A DNA stretch of 64,000 nt from Pseudomonadota bacterium. GTDB lineage: Bacteria > Pseudomonadota > Gammaproteobacteria > Burkholderiales > Ferrovaceae. The position numbers and the translations under genes were made by a program. The notes beneath the pieces are model-generated. The model had not been told where the DNA came from, did not search any database, and worked only from the letters and a program-made list of their open reading frames with translations. Positions 50,202-61,251 of the stretch are shown piece after piece. The stretch is from contig JAKBLB010000008.1 of assembly GCA_021832305.1 (NCBI GenBank), forward strand, positions 2,538 through 66,537, read 5' to 3'. Each line of letters begins with the position of its first letter. Positions within the stretch are counted from its first letter, which is position 1.

Positions 50202-51857
50202 TCAGGATGGGCGGTTAGGTGTCGTCCTGAGCGCGCGACGCAGAACTTTGCCGACGGCAGAATGGGGCAGTTCGGTCCGGAATTCGATGTGGCGTGGAAT
50301 CTTGTAACCCGTGAGTTCCTGATGGCACCAGGCGAGGAGTTCCTGCTCCGTCAGGTTGGGGTCGCGGCGCACCACGAATGCCGTGATGGCCTCGCCCGAA
50401 TGGATGTCCTCGACGCCGATGGCGGCGACTTCGGCGATCCCGGGATGGTGGGAGAGAATTTCTTCGATTTCGTTCGGGTAGACATTGAATCCGGACACTT
50501 TGATCATATCCTTCTTACGGTCCAGCAGGGTCAATGTACCCGTCCGGTTCCAGCGTCCGATGTCGCCGCTACGAAAATATCCATCTGGCCAGAAGGCCTG
50601 GCTGGTTTCTTCCGGTTGCTGCCAGTAGCCGCTCATCACCTGGGGTCCGCGGATACAGACTTCACCGATGTCTGTCGGGGGGGCTTCCTCGCCCTCACCA
50701 TTGCGCAGGGAAATCTCGGTGTACGGCAAAGGTTTTCCCACGCTTCCATCAAATTCCTGAAGATCGAAGGGGTTCAGACAGACCCCCGGAGAGGTTTCAG
50801 TCAATCCGTAGGCCTGATTGATGCAGCAACCTGTGACGGCTTGCCAGTGTTGAGCCACTTCCCCCTTGACAGCCATGCCCCCGCCCAGGGTGGATTTGAG
50901 GTGAGAGAAATCCAGATGCGCGAAAGCGGGGTTGTCCAGCAGGGCGGCAAACAGAGTATTGACCCCGGTAAAGATGCTCATGGGATAGAGTTTCAGGGCA
51001 CGCACCAGTCCGGGAATGTCGCGCGGGTTGGGAATCAGCAGGTTGGTGGCGCCTAATTTCCAAAACAGCAGGCAATTGGCGGTCAGGGCGAAGATATGAT
51101 AGAGCGGCAAGGCCGTGACGACCTTTTCCTGTCCGGGAACCAGATGCGAGCCATGCCAGATCCCCACCTGGCCCAGATTGGCTATGATGTTCCGATGGCT
51201 AAGCATGGCTCCTTTCGCGCGTCCGGTCGTCCCGCCGGTATATTGCAAAAAAGCCAGGTGTTCCGGCGTCAGGGAAGGGCAGGTGAAGGGTAGGTGTTGT
51301 CCCCGTTCCAGAATGGTGGGAAAAGAAAATACCGCGTCCATATGCCACGCAGGAATGGCTTTTTTCCAGTAGCGCAGAACCAGGTTCAGGAAGATTCCGC
51401 GCAGGCCCATCAGATCCCCTACCTGGGTTACGATGATGTGGCGCAGACTGGGGACGCGAGTCTGCGCCACCGTATGGGCAAAGTTTTCCAGGACGATGAG
51501 ATATTCGGCTTCGGCATCGCGCAACTGAAACTCCAGTTCCCGGGGGGTATAGAGCGGATTGCAATTGACTACCACGCCGCCCGCGCGCAGGATACCATAT
51601 ACCGCGATGGGGTACTGGGGCAAATTGGGCAACATGACCGCCACCCGCGTTCCAACGGTCAAGCCCTGATCCTGTAACCAGCTGGCGAAATACAGGGCCG
51701 ACCGTTCGATCGTTTCGTAGGAGAAGGAGTGTCCCAGGCACTGGAAAGCATCGTGCTGCGCAAAGGTGTGACAGGCCTGCCCCAGTGTGCGGTCCAGGGT
51801 TTCCCGGGAAGCGGAATCGAAACTATGTTCCGAGGGGAAGAGTGAAGAGGTTTCCAT
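50202..51857 (-). CDS. fadD: Long-chain fatty acid-CoA ligase
   Basis: LQYTGGTTGRAKGAMLSHRN; YGLTETSPGV; YFRSGDIGRWNRTGTLTLLDRKKDMIKVSGFNVYP. Confidence 0.95.
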   Translation of the reverse strand: METSSLFPSEHSFDSASRETLDRTLGQACHTFAQHDAFQCLGHSFSYETIERSALYFASWLQDQGLTVGTRVAVMLPNLPQYPIAVYGILRAGGVVVNCNPLYTPRELEFQLRDAEAEYLIVLENFAHTVAQTRVPSLRHIIVTQVGDLMGLRGIFLNLVLRYWKKAIPAWHMDAVFSFPTILERGQHLPFTCPSLTPEHLAFLQYTGGTTGRAKGAMLSHRNIIANLGQVGIWHGSHLVPGQEKVVTALPLYHIFALTANCLLFWKLGATNLLIPNPRDIPGLVRALKLYPMSIFTGVNTLFAALLDNPAFAHLDFSHLKSTLGGGMAVKGEVAQHWQAVTGCCINQAYGLTETSPGVCLNPFDLQEFDGSVGKPLPYTEISLRNGEGEEAPPTDIGEVCIRGPQVMSGYWQQPEETSQAFWPDGYFRSGDIGRWNRTGTLTLLDRKKDMIKVSGFNVYPNEIEEILSHHPGIAEVAAIGVEDIHSGEAITAFVVRRDPNLTEQELLAWCHQELTGYKIPRHIEFRTELPHSAVGKVLRRALRTTPNRPS

Positions 51858-51991
51858 GAAATGACGACTCGTTCCCTTGGCTTCACCGGGTTGAAAGTAG
51901 GCCTCTAGGGGTCATCATCGCATGCTTTGAGCACACTGTCAAAGAGCCCGGGGAAGCAGGATCCCATGGGTGGGAATCATTGGGTCATGGG

Positions 51992-52693
51992 TCAGAAGGC
52001 ATGGTACAGGAAGCCCCGTTCACATAACGTGCGATGCGCTTCGGCGTGGTCCGGATACAGGTGTTGCAGGGTCTCTCGGAATGCCGGGCCATGATTCATG
52101 TGCCGCAGGTGGCTCACTTCATGGGCGATGACATAATCCATTTCGGCCGCACTGGCCTTGAGCAAACGCCAGTTGAGCCGGATCATCCCGCGCGCATGAC
52201 AACTGCCCCAGCGGCGGCGGGCATTGGACAGTGCAACGGTGGGCATGGGCACGCTCAACCGTTCGACATAATGGGCGACGCGCGGCAGGAAGAGAGGCAG
52301 GGCCTGGACTCGATACCAGCGTTGGAGGGCTACCGTGATGCCGCACCGGCCTGGGTTGAGGTATAAAACCCCTCCTTCGAGGCGGGTAGGCCCGGAATTC
52401 AGGGACAGGCGCACCGTGCGTCCCAGATAGGGGAGCAAGGCACCTTCTCGGGGGATGACGCGCAGCGCCGATTTTTGACAGCACTCGGTCCATTTGGTGC
52501 GGATCCAGGTGGCACGAGTCTGGATCAATGTTTCAAGTTGCGCGGCCGGCAGGTTGAGGGGCGCAAAGACCGTCAATCCCTGCTCATCGATCTTGAGACC
52601 GATCGTCCGGCGGCGTGGGCTTCTCACCAACTGGTAGGGGAGGGTCTGGCCGGCGCAGGTGAGCGGAGGTTGGGGCAAGGCAAGACGGCTCAT
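51992..52693 (-). CDS. YgjP/SprT-like (DUF45) metal-dependent hydrolase
   Basis: YVIAHEVSHLRHMNHGPAF; RWGSCHARGMIRLNWRLL. Confidence 0.92.
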   Translation of the reverse strand: MSRLALPQPPLTCAGQTLPYQLVRSPRRRTIGLKIDEQGLTVFAPLNLPAAQLETLIQTRATWIRTKWTECCQKSALRVIPREGALLPYLGRTVRLSLNSGPTRLEGGVLYLNPGRCGITVALQRWYRVQALPLFLPRVAHYVERLSVPMPTVALSNARRRWGSCHARGMIRLNWRLLKASAAEMDYVIAHEVSHLRHMNHGPAFRETLQHLYPDHAEAHRTLCERGFLYHAF

Positions 52694-53445
52694 CGGATAG
52701 ATCGAGTCCTGTGTTTGCGTCGCCAGGGGTGGGCAGGTTGATGGCTCCAGCGTTCCAGTTCGGCCTCGATCCAGGTTTCGGCTTCCTGATTGACCTCGAG
52801 CCCCTCCCGTCCCTCGGTGGAGAGGACAGGGCCCAGGGACAGGTGAATGGTGCCCGGATATTTGTCCAGTAACCCCTTTTTCCACAACCGGCCCGCATCA
52901 TGGGCCAGAGGTACGACGGGAACCCCTGCCTGGGCAGCCAGCAAGCCGCCGCCAGGGGCATAACGACCCCGATAACCGTAAGGTACGCGCGTTCCCTCCG
53001 GAAAAATGATCACGATCAGCCCCCGGCTCAGGCGTTCCTGTCCCTGGGTGAGTACCTGCTGGAAAGCTTCGCGCCGTTGCTCGCGGTCGATGGCAATGGG
53101 TTCGAGCAGCCTCATCCCCCAACCAAAAAAAGGAATGGAGAGAATTTCCTGTTTCAATACGAAGACATGGGGGGGGAGAAATGCCGGGAAAAAAATCGTC
53201 TCCCAGGCGGACTGATGCTTGGCTACCAGAACGAAGGGGCCGGCGGGCAAGTGCTCCCAGCCGCTGAGTTCATAGCGAATGCCACAAATCCAGCGGGCCA
53301 GGCGCAGCATCAGGCGTGACCAGGCGCCCGAGAAGTAACGGGGTCCGCGCACGCCGATGGGCGCAGAAACGATCATGAGCAGGGCGTATAATGGGGTGGC
53401 CAACCCCTGGGCCAGGACAAAAATCAGCGCGCGCAGGACACGCAT
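52690..53445 (-). CDS. plsC: 1-acyl-sn-glycerol-3-phosphate acyltransferase
   Basis: VAKHQSAWETIFF (HX4D-like), FPEGTRVPYG. Confidence 0.93.
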   Translation of the reverse strand: MRVLRALIFVLAQGLATPLYALLMIVSAPIGVRGPRYFSGAWSRLMLRLARWICGIRYELSGWEHLPAGPFVLVAKHQSAWETIFFPAFLPPHVFVLKQEILSIPFFGWGMRLLEPIAIDREQRREAFQQVLTQGQERLSRGLIVIIFPEGTRVPYGYRGRYAPGGGLLAAQAGVPVVPLAHDAGRLWKKGLLDKYPGTIHLSLGPVLSTEGREGLEVNQEAETWIEAELERWSHQPAHPWRRKHRTRSIR

Positions 53446-53447
53446 GA

Positions 53448-53987
53448 TCAGTGTTTGGCCAGCAGGGCGCGCACGGCTTCCTGAAGGTTGTCGTGAACCT
53501 GGGTTCCGGGCGGCAAATTGCCTGTCTCGAGGGTTTTTTGACCCTTGCCCGTGAGGACCAATATCGGCTGGGCTCCGGCTCGTTCCGCAGCGACCAGGTC
53601 GCGCAGGGAATCGCCGATGGCGGGAACGCCCTGCAGTGAGGTGTTGTAGCGCTGACTGATTTCTTCGAACAGTCCGGGCGCCGGCTTGCGACAATGACAC
53701 CGTGATTCGCGGGCATGGGGGCAGAAGAAAATGGCTTCGATCATCCCGCCCTGTTGGGCCAGGGCATCGATCATCTTTTGGTGAATGGCATTGAGGGTCG
53801 TCAGATCGAACAGTCCGCGCGCGATGCCCGACTGATTGGTGGCGACCACGACCTGGTACCCGGCGTGGTTCAGGCGGGCGATGGCGGCCAGACTACCGGG
53901 AAGAGGGCGCCACTCTTCGGGGCTTTTGATGAAACGGTCGCTATCGGCATTGATGACGCCATCACGATCGAGAATGACGAGAGACAT
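53448..53987 (-). CDS. gmhB: D-glycero-beta-D-manno-heptose-1,7-bisphosphate 7-phosphatase
   Basis: LVILDRDGVINADSDRFIKSPEEW; CPHARESRCHCRKPAPGLF. Confidence 0.94.
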   Translation of the reverse strand: MSLVILDRDGVINADSDRFIKSPEEWRPLPGSLAAIARLNHAGYQVVVATNQSGIARGLFDLTTLNAIHQKMIDALAQQGGMIEAIFFCPHARESRCHCRKPAPGLFEEISQRYNTSLQGVPAIGDSLRDLVAAERAGAQPILVLTGKGQKTLETGNLPPGTQVHDNLQEAVRALLAKH

Positions 53988-54025
53988 GGTCGTAGGGTTC
54001 CTTGCCAGAGAGGTGGCCGTGCGTT

Positions 54026-56095
54026 TCAACCGCTCAGGCAGGACAGATCGCCTGCCTGGTTCATGAGTGATTCCAGATTTTTCAACAGAGCCAGCCGTGC
54101 TGCGCGCAGTCCGGGCTCCTCGCACATGACCATGAGGTCGGTAAAAAACCGGTCCACTGGGGCATGCAGCTCTGCCAGTGCGCTCAGGGCAGCGGAAAAG
54201 TCTGCCTGAAGGACGAAAGTGGCGATGCGGGGTTGCAGAAGTTGCAACTTTTGCTGCAAGTCGAGTTCCGCAGGTTCTTGCAGGGGCGCGGGGGGTACGG
54301 ACTGTGTCGAGCCGGACTTTTTGAGCAGGTTGCGAATGCGTTTATGGGCTGCACTCAGACCGATGGCTTCAGGGCGGGTGCGGAAAGTGGCGAGCGCCTG
54401 GAGGTGTGCGGGCAACTGGTCCAGGCGAGTGGGCAAGGGAGAAATGACCGCTTCCACCAGACCCTGATCGAATCCCTGGTCGCGCAACAGACCGCGCAAA
54501 CGATCCTGGATGAAGGTGGGCAGCGAGTCCAGCGCTGCAGCGTCCAGCATCCCCCGGGGAAAAGTGGCCTCGGTCCAGGCGAGGAGCACAGGCAGTTCCA
54601 GCGCGGGGGCTTTATCCATCAGCAGGCGCAGGATCCCCAGGGTGGCGCGACGTAATCCATAGGGATCCCGATCTCCCGTGGGGATTTGGCCGATACCATA
54701 GATGCCCACCAGGGTTTCCAGTTTGTCGGCCAGGGCCATGACCGTGCCCAGGGGCGTGGTCGGTAAGGCATCTCCGGCAAAACGGGGGCGGTAGTGGGCT
54801 TCGATGGCCAGCGCCACTTCCTCCGCTTCCTGGTCATGGCGGGCATAGTCTCGTCCCATGAATCCCTGCAGTTCGGGGAATTCTCCCACCATGTCCGTGA
54901 CCAGATCGGCCTTCAGCAATTGCGCTGCCCGTTGCGCCTGTGCGCCGGACAAATGCAGGGCACGGGCTATCTGTTCGGCCAACAGGGACAGGCGTTCGAC
55001 GCGCGCGCCCAGACTGCCCAGACGTTGATGGTAAACCACCTGATCCAGTCGGGCGCGCCGTTCGCTCAAGGGAATCTTGCGATCCTGTTGGTAGAAGAAA
55101 CGGGCATCTGCCAGGCGTGCGTGCAGGACGCGCTCATTGCCCCGCACGATGGCCATGGGGGTGGGCGTTTCCAGATTGCTGACCAGCAGGAAGCGGGGCT
55201 GCAACTGGTTCTGGGCATCGCCCAGGGGGAAATACTTCTGGTGTTGTTGCATGGACAGGATCAGGCATTCCTGGGGAATTTCCAGGAAAGCAGGATCGAA
55301 TCGTCCCTCCAGAACGGTGGGCCATTCCACCAGGGCCGTCACCTCATCGAGCAATTCAGGCCCGGCCAGCACATGATGGGGTTGGGCGAGAGTACACAGA
55401 GCCTGCTGGATACGCTGGCGTCGTTCGGCAAAGGAGGCGATCACCTTGCCTTCCCGTTCCAGCAGTTCGGCATAGGCAGAGGCGTGGTCGAGGGTGAGCA
55501 GACCCGCACCCAGAAAACGATGCCCCAGGGTCTGGCGACTGCTCGATAGTCCGAGCAGGCTCAGGGGGATCAATTGATCTCCGTGCAGAACCATCAGTCC
55601 ATGGACCGGGCGGACGAATTCAGCGTTTCCTGAACCCCAGCGCATCACCTTGGCCACGGGCAGTTGGCGCACCGCCTGCTCGAGCAGGGTGGGGAGCACC
55701 TCCCCCAGAGGGATGCCGCGTTGCAGGGAGCGGTGGACATAATATTCCAGCCCCTTGTCATCCGTGCGCAGTTCCAGTTCGTCCACGGCGACGCCACAGG
55801 ATCGGGCAAATCCCTGCAATGCCGGGGTGGCTGTTCCATCGGACGCTCGTCCGGCCTTGAGACTGGGACCTTTGCGTTCCACCTGGCGTTCGGGTTGTGC
55901 CCCGTCCACGTCTTCGACCAACACGGCCAGACGGCGTGGGGTTGCGAAGATTTGGACAGAGGCCGATGTCGGGGCGAGGTGTTGGGCCACCAATCCCTGG
56001 TGCACTGCCTGAGCAAAACTGGTGGACAACTTCAGCAGGGATTTGGGCGGCAACTCTTCGGTGCGCAGTTCGATCAGCAAGGGCGCGGAGATCAT
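54026..56095 (-). CDS. glyS: Glycyl-tRNA synthetase beta subunit
   Basis: [44 protein letters not shown]. Confidence 0.97.
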   Translation of the reverse strand: MISAPLLIELRTEELPPKSLLKLSTSFAQAVHQGLVAQHLAPTSASVQIFATPRRLAVLVEDVDGAQPERQVERKGPSLKAGRASDGTATPALQGFARSCGVAVDELELRTDDKGLEYYVHRSLQRGIPLGEVLPTLLEQAVRQLPVAKVMRWGSGNAEFVRPVHGLMVLHGDQLIPLSLLGLSSSRQTLGHRFLGAGLLTLDHASAYAELLEREGKVIASFAERRQRIQQALCTLAQPHHVLAGPELLDEVTALVEWPTVLEGRFDPAFLEIPQECLILSMQQHQKYFPLGDAQNQLQPRFLLVSNLETPTPMAIVRGNERVLHARLADARFFYQQDRKIPLSERRARLDQVVYHQRLGSLGARVERLSLLAEQIARALHLSGAQAQRAAQLLKADLVTDMVGEFPELQGFMGRDYARHDQEAEEVALAIEAHYRPRFAGDALPTTPLGTVMALADKLETLVGIYGIGQIPTGDRDPYGLRRATLGILRLLMDKAPALELPVLLAWTEATFPRGMLDAAALDSLPTFIQDRLRGLLRDQGFDQGLVEAVISPLPTRLDQLPAHLQALATFRTRPEAIGLSAAHKRIRNLLKKSGSTQSVPPAPLQEPAELDLQQKLQLLQPRIATFVLQADFSAALSALAELHAPVDRFFTDLMVMCEEPGLRAARLALLKNLESLMNQAGDLSCLSG

Positions 56096-56982
56096 TTGGG
56101 ATCTCCGGTTTGCGCGTTCAGCAGAGGAAACCCGAGGGCCGCCCGGGTCTCATGGTATGCCTGGGCGACCTGCCGTGACAGGGTACGGATGCGCCCGATG
56201 TAACCGGCGCGTTCCGTGACCGAAATGGCGCCACGCGCATCCAGCAGGTTGAAGGTGTGCGAACACTTGAGGGCCATGTCATAGGCGGGGAGGGGTAAGC
56301 CCGCCTCGATCAGGCGTTTGGACTCGCGTTCGAAACCTGCAAATTGTCCGAACAGCCAGGCAGGGTCGCTGACTTCGAAGTTGTAACGAGACTGTTCCAC
56401 TTCATTTTGGTGATAGATGTCGCCATAGCGCAGGCCTTCCGTCCAGATCAGGTCGTAGACGTTGTCACAGCCTTGCAGGTACATGGCGAGGCGTTCTGTC
56501 CCATAGGTGATCTCTCCCAGTACGGGGGCGCAGGTCAGCCCCCCCACTTCCTGGAAATAAGTGAACTGGGTGACTTCCATGCCGTTGAGCCAGACTTCCC
56601 AGCCCAGTCCCCAGGCACCCAACGTGGGGTTTTCCCAATCGTCTTCCACAAAACGGATGTCGTTGTTTTGGGGGTCGATGCCCAGAGCAATGAGGGACTC
56701 CAGGTAGAGGGACTGGATATCGTCCGGTGAGGGTTTCAGGACGACCTGAAACTGGTAATAATGCTGCAAACGGTTGGGGTTCTCGCCATAACGCCCGTCT
56801 TTGGGTCGGCGCGAGGGCTGAACAAAGGCGGCTTTCCAGGGTTCAGGGCCGAGGGCGCGCAGGAAAGTGGCCGGATGGGAGGTGCCCGCCCCCACTTCCA
56901 TATCAAAGGGTTGCAGCAGGGCACAGCCCTGGTCGTTCCAGTAGTGTTGCAAGCGTAGCAGCATGGCTTGGAAGGTGAGCAT
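56092..56982 (-). CDS. glyQ: Glycyl-tRNA synthetase alpha subunit
   Basis: [32 protein letters not shown]. Confidence 0.98.
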   Translation of the reverse strand: MLTFQAMLLRLQHYWNDQGCALLQPFDMEVGAGTSHPATFLRALGPEPWKAAFVQPSRRPKDGRYGENPNRLQHYYQFQVVLKPSPDDIQSLYLESLIALGIDPQNNDIRFVEDDWENPTLGAWGLGWEVWLNGMEVTQFTYFQEVGGLTCAPVLGEITYGTERLAMYLQGCDNVYDLIWTEGLRYGDIYHQNEVEQSRYNFEVSDPAWLFGQFAGFERESKRLIEAGLPLPAYDMALKCSHTFNLLDARGAISVTERAGYIGRIRTLSRQVAQAYHETRAALGFPLLNAQTGDPK

Positions 56983-56985
56983 GGG

Positions 56986-57486
56986 TCAGAATCGTTTGTT
57001 CAGGGGTTGCAGGGAAATCCACAGTCCAAGGATGATGAACCAGAGCAGGGACCATTCGGAAATGGCCAGACCGGCAAAGGTCCAGCCCACGGTGGCACAT
57101 TCGCCTGAACCCTTGAGGACGATGGCCAGTGCGTTGAAGAAGGGATGGGCCTTGAGGAGATAATTCAGACCAGGGCCGCAACTGGGGACCTGGTCGGGGG
57201 GGAGATGCTGAAGCCAGACCTGGCGCGCCGCGATGGCCGCGCCCGTGAGGGCCAGCGCCCCTCCCAGACGCGCATAGGCGCGCACAAAAAACCCCTGGAT
57301 GGGGTTATGAATGGCCGCCACCAGAAAGATGACGCCCAGTCCCATCATCAGGACACGCTGCAAGATGCACAAGGGACAAGGTTCTTCACCCAGACCATGC
57401 TGCAGATAGAGGGCAAAAAAGATCAGGCCGCTGGCCGCCACAAAACCAAAGCCGTGGCAGAGGCGGCGCGAAAGTGGAAAATTCAT
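56986..57486 (-). CDS. dsbB: Disulfide bond formation protein DsbB
   Basis: EEPCPLCILQRVLMMGLG; second Cys pair region; four TM segments. Confidence 0.93.
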   Translation of the reverse strand: MNFPLSRRLCHGFGFVAASGLIFFALYLQHGLGEEPCPLCILQRVLMMGLGVIFLVAAIHNPIQGFFVRAYARLGGALALTGAAIAARQVWLQHLPPDQVPSCGPGLNYLLKAHPFFNALAIVLKGSGECATVGWTFAGLAISEWSLLWFIILGLWISLQPLNKRF

Positions 57487-58976
57487 CGCAAGGGTCGCCA
57501 ACGTAAGGAAAGAATCAGGGCAAGAGCGCAAAGCGCAAGGATACCGTAATTTCCGACCAGCACGAAAGGTGTCACGCCGCCATAGCCGGAAATATTCCCG
57601 CCGAGGTTGAAAATTTCCGCGCGGGGCGCGCGTTCCAGGATCTCTCCATGGGCGCCGATCAATGCGGTGACACCCGTGTTGGTGACGCGCAGCATGGGGC
57701 GGCCCGTCTCCAATGCGCGGGTCTGAGCCATCTGAAGGTGCTGTTCGGGGCCGATGGACGACCCGAACCAGGCATCGTTGGTGAAATTGGCCAGCAGGGT
57801 GGCCTGAGGCAACACCTGACGGATTTCATCGCCGAAGGCGTCTTCATAGCAGATATCCACCCCGACCCACTGCCCCCCCACGCGCAAGGGCGGTTGAGCG
57901 GGATTTCCGCGCTGCTGGTCATCCAGGGGAATGTTCAGGACGGTGTGGATCAGAGGGCTCAGCAGATTACTCAAAGGGATGAATTCGCCAAAGGGGACGA
58001 GGTGGACCTTATGGTAGGCCTGCATGGGGGAGTGACCGAAACTGAAGACGCTGTTGTAATACTGACCAGGTTCCGGTTCGGAAAACAGTCCGACCAGAAT
58101 GTCGCTGTTGTTTTCATAGCCAAAGGTTTCGAGCGATTCGCTATACCCTTCCGGCATCTGCTGGCGCAGATAGGGCAAGGCACTTTCGGGCAGGAGGATC
58201 AGGCGTCCGGTACTGTTGAAGAGCAGGGTGTTGTAGCGTTGCATGATCAGCCCCCGGCTTTCGGCCATGAACTTCATGTCCTGGGGGATATTTCCCTGCA
58301 ACAGATTGACTGCGATGGGTTGACCCACGGGGTGAACCCAGGGTAGCCGTTTGAGGACCAGTCCGCTGGCAAGGAGCATCCCCAGGGCGAGGAACGAGGC
58401 GAGGGCGGAACGATGATGCCGTAGCGAAAGGAGGGCGAGCGTCAGCAGTCCCGCGCCAAGGACCGTGGCTGCCGAGGCGCCAAATACGCCGAGCACGGGC
58501 GTAAACCCGGCCAGTGGGCCTTTGGGGGTGGCGGCATAGCCCAGGGACAGCCAGGGGAATCCGCTCAGAAACCAACTGCGTACCCATTCGGAGAGCGTCC
58601 AGAGTGCCGGGGTGACCAGCAGCCAGCGACTGGTAGGGCGGTCGTGGAAGCGCCAACTCCAGCGTCCGACCAACGCGGGGAAGAACGCGAGGAAGGCGCT
58701 GAAGAGGAAAATGAGGGCGTAGGCCAAAGGCAGGGGCATGCCGCCAAATTCGTGCAAACTGATCTCGATCCAGTGAATCCCGGTTCCAAAAAAACCCAGA
58801 CCCCAAAACCATCCGATCCAGCCAGCGTTCCGACCATGAGGGCAACCATGCCAAAGCAACCCCAAAACCGAGAGAGACAGAAGGGGGGCAGGCCAGACAT
58901 GGTAGGGCGCGAAACCGGTGACGGCCAGGCACCCTGCCAGAAGGGCAAAGAAGTTGGCCCGGAGTTTTCCTGTCAT
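57483..58976 (-). CDS. lnt: Apolipoprotein N-acyltransferase
   Basis: GCLAVTGFAPYHVWP; VGVDICYEDAFGDEIR; nitrilase-like domain. Confidence 0.95.
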   Translation of the reverse strand: MTGKLRANFFALLAGCLAVTGFAPYHVWPAPLLSLSVLGLLWHGCPHGRNAGWIGWFWGLGFFGTGIHWIEISLHEFGGMPLPLAYALIFLFSAFLAFFPALVGRWSWRFHDRPTSRWLLVTPALWTLSEWVRSWFLSGFPWLSLGYAATPKGPLAGFTPVLGVFGASAATVLGAGLLTLALLSLRHHRSALASFLALGMLLASGLVLKRLPWVHPVGQPIAVNLLQGNIPQDMKFMAESRGLIMQRYNTLLFNSTGRLILLPESALPYLRQQMPEGYSESLETFGYENNSDILVGLFSEPEPGQYYNSVFSFGHSPMQAYHKVHLVPFGEFIPLSNLLSPLIHTVLNIPLDDQQRGNPAQPPLRVGGQWVGVDICYEDAFGDEIRQVLPQATLLANFTNDAWFGSSIGPEQHLQMAQTRALETGRPMLRVTNTGVTALIGAHGEILERAPRAEIFNLGGNISGYGGVTPFVLVGNYGILALCALALILSLRWRPLR

Positions 58977-59815
58977 GGAGATGAGGAATCCTGGGCGAGC
59001 TTCATGACCGAGACGGAGTGGAGGCGGCGGCTGTCGGCACGCAGGATTTTGACCCTGAGCCCGGAAAAGACGATCTGTTCTCCGCGCTTGGGCATGCGTC
59101 CGAACTGATTCAGGACCAGCCCCCCGAGGGTTTCGATGCCATTGCCATGGAGATGTGTGCCCATGAAACTATTGAAATCTTCCAGTTCGGTGGTGGCTTT
59201 GACGCGAAACTGGTCCTCCCCTTCCGGGATGATATTGTCCTCGGTTTCATCAAAGTCATATTCATCCTCGATGTCGCCCACGATCTGTTCCAGCACGTCC
59301 TCGATGGTGACCAGCCCCGAGACTCCCCCGTATTCGTCTACCACCATCGCCATGTGGTTCCGGTTGGTGCGGAATTCGCGGAGCAACACATTGAGGCGTT
59401 TGGATTCGGGCACGAAGATGGCCGGGCGCAGCATGTCGCGGATCTGAAAGGGTAACCCGGCGGTGAAGCGCAGCATATCCTTGGCCAGCAAGATGCCCAC
59501 CACATTATCCTTGTTGCCATCGATGGCGGGAAAACGGGAATGGGTGGTTTCGATGAGGAAGGGAATGACCTGTTCCGGAAAGGATTGAAGGTCGATGACG
59601 TCCATCTGGGCCCGGGGAATCATCACGTCCCGGACCTGCATGTCGGCTACTCCCAGAACGCCCTCCATCATGCTCAAGGCATCGGTATCGAGCAGGTTTC
59701 GTTCCAGTGCCTGGTGCAGAATGGCGATGAGTTCTTCGCGGTTCTCGGGTTCATGGTGCAACCAGTGGGTCAGACGTTCGAGCAGCGAGGGTTTGTTGGG
59801 AGGGTCTTCAACCAT
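58973..59815 (-). CDS. corC: CorC/HlyC-family CBS-domain transporter-associated protein
   Basis: VRDVMIPRAQMDVIDLQ; MVVDEYGGVSGLVTIEDVLEQIVGDIEDEYD. Confidence 0.95.
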   Translation of the reverse strand: MVEDPPNKPSLLERLTHWLHHEPENREELIAILHQALERNLLDTDALSMMEGVLGVADMQVRDVMIPRAQMDVIDLQSFPEQVIPFLIETTHSRFPAIDGNKDNVVGILLAKDMLRFTAGLPFQIRDMLRPAIFVPESKRLNVLLREFRTNRNHMAMVVDEYGGVSGLVTIEDVLEQIVGDIEDEYDFDETEDNIIPEGEDQFRVKATTELEDFNSFMGTHLHGNGIETLGGLVLNQFGRMPKRGEQIVFSGLRVKILRADSRRLHSVSVMKLAQDSSSP

Positions 59816-60308
59816 GGGCAGGACGGTCCGGATAAGGATTGGGAATGGAAAGTCGGGTCAACAGATCGATCTCGAGGGTTTCCATGAGGGTGGCCTCCCC
59901 CTCGTTTTCGTGATCGTACCCTTGTAGGTGGAGCGCTCCGTGAATGAGTAGATGGGCATAATGATTCAGGAGCGGTTTATGGTGTTGCCGGGCTTCAGCC
60001 CTGACCACGGGCGCGCAAAGTACCAGGTCCCCGTGCAGACGGGTGGGGGCGCGAAAATTTTCGTCGGGATAGGTGAACGTCAGAACGTTGGTGGGGTAAT
60101 CCTTGCGACGAAATGCCTGGTTCAGGGACCGCCCCTCCGGGCGGTCCACCAGACGCACGGTGATCACGGCGGAACGGCGCAGCGCATGACGCAACCACCG
60201 GCGGATCTGCCGTTCGGAGGGTTGGGGGGATGAACGGCTGGCGCGCTGAACCGTCAGGTCGAGGTGGAAGCGGCGCGGCTCAGCCACGGGGAGAGTGCTG
60301 GGTTTCAT
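59808..60308 (-). CDS. ybeY: Endoribonuclease YbeY
   Basis: DYPTNVLTFTY; HLLIHGALHLQGYDHENEGEA. Confidence 0.95.
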   Translation of the reverse strand: MKPSTLPVAEPRRFHLDLTVQRASRSSPQPSERQIRRWLRHALRRSAVITVRLVDRPEGRSLNQAFRRKDYPTNVLTFTYPDENFRAPTRLHGDLVLCAPVVRAEARQHHKPLLNHYAHLLIHGALHLQGYDHENEGEATLMETLEIDLLTRLSIPNPYPDRPAHG

Positions 60309-61251
60309 AGGCATTGACGATACGTTGAACCAGCGGGTGGCGAACCACATCCTCGGTCTGGAAAATGGTGAAAGCAACGCCTTCCACCCGTTGCAGGACA
60401 TTGCGGGCATCGATCAGCCCGCTTTTCTGGGTGCGGTGCAAGTCGATCTGGGTGACGTCGCCGGTGATGACGGCGCGGGTGCCAAAACCAATGCGGGTGA
60501 GAAACATTTTCATCTGCTCCGGCGTCGTGTTCTGTGCCTCGTCCAGAATGATGAAACTGTGGTTGAGGGTGCGTCCGCGCATGTAGGCAAGCGGGGCTAT
60601 TTCGATGATGCCGCGCTCGAAGAGGCGTCCGACCCGGTCATGGCCCAGAAGGTCATAGAGCGCGTCATACAGGGGGCGCAGGTAGGGGTCGATTTTCTGG
60701 TGGAGATCGCCCGGCAGGAAGCCCAGGCGTTCGCCTGCTTCCACGGCGGGGCGCACCAGGATGATGCGTTTGACTTCCTCCCGTTCCAGGGCATCCACGG
60801 CGGCGGCTACGGCCAGATAGGTCTTTCCCGTGCCAGCGGGTCCTACGCCGAAGCACAGGATATATTCGCGCATTTGTTGAAGGTACTGGATTTGCCGGGG
60901 GGAACGGGCTTCCACTTGACCACGGCGCGTCTGCAGTATCCGCGTGGTCGGAGCCAAAGCCGGTTCTTCGGCGTATTGCAGACGCAAATGGGTCAGTTTC
61001 TGGAACAGAAGGGCAGGATCCATGGGCGCGGTGGCCTCCTGATACAATGCGCCCAACGCGGTTTTGGCCCGTTCCAGATCCTGAGGAAGGCCGGTCAGGG
61101 TGAAGACATCTCCCCGTCGATGCAGGTCGATTCCCAGATGGCGGGCCATGAGGGGCAGATTTTCATCGAGCACCCCGCACAGGTTGGCCAGTCGAACATT
61201 GTCCAGAGGGGTGGGGATGAATTCGCATTGTTCGGGAACGGGGACGGGCAT
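60280..61251 (-). CDS. phoH: PhoH family ATPase
   Basis: GPAGTGKTYLAVA; FIILDEAQNTTPEQMKMFLTRIGFGTRAVITGD. Confidence 0.96.
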   Translation of the reverse strand: MPVPVPEQCEFIPTPLDNVRLANLCGVLDENLPLMARHLGIDLHRRGDVFTLTGLPQDLERAKTALGALYQEATAPMDPALLFQKLTHLRLQYAEEPALAPTTRILQTRRGQVEARSPRQIQYLQQMREYILCFGVGPAGTGKTYLAVAAAVDALEREEVKRIILVRPAVEAGERLGFLPGDLHQKIDPYLRPLYDALYDLLGHDRVGRLFERGIIEIAPLAYMRGRTLNHSFIILDEAQNTTPEQMKMFLTRIGFGTRAVITGDVTQIDLHRTQKSGLIDARNVLQRVEGVAFTIFQTEDVVRHPLVQRIVNAYETQHSPRG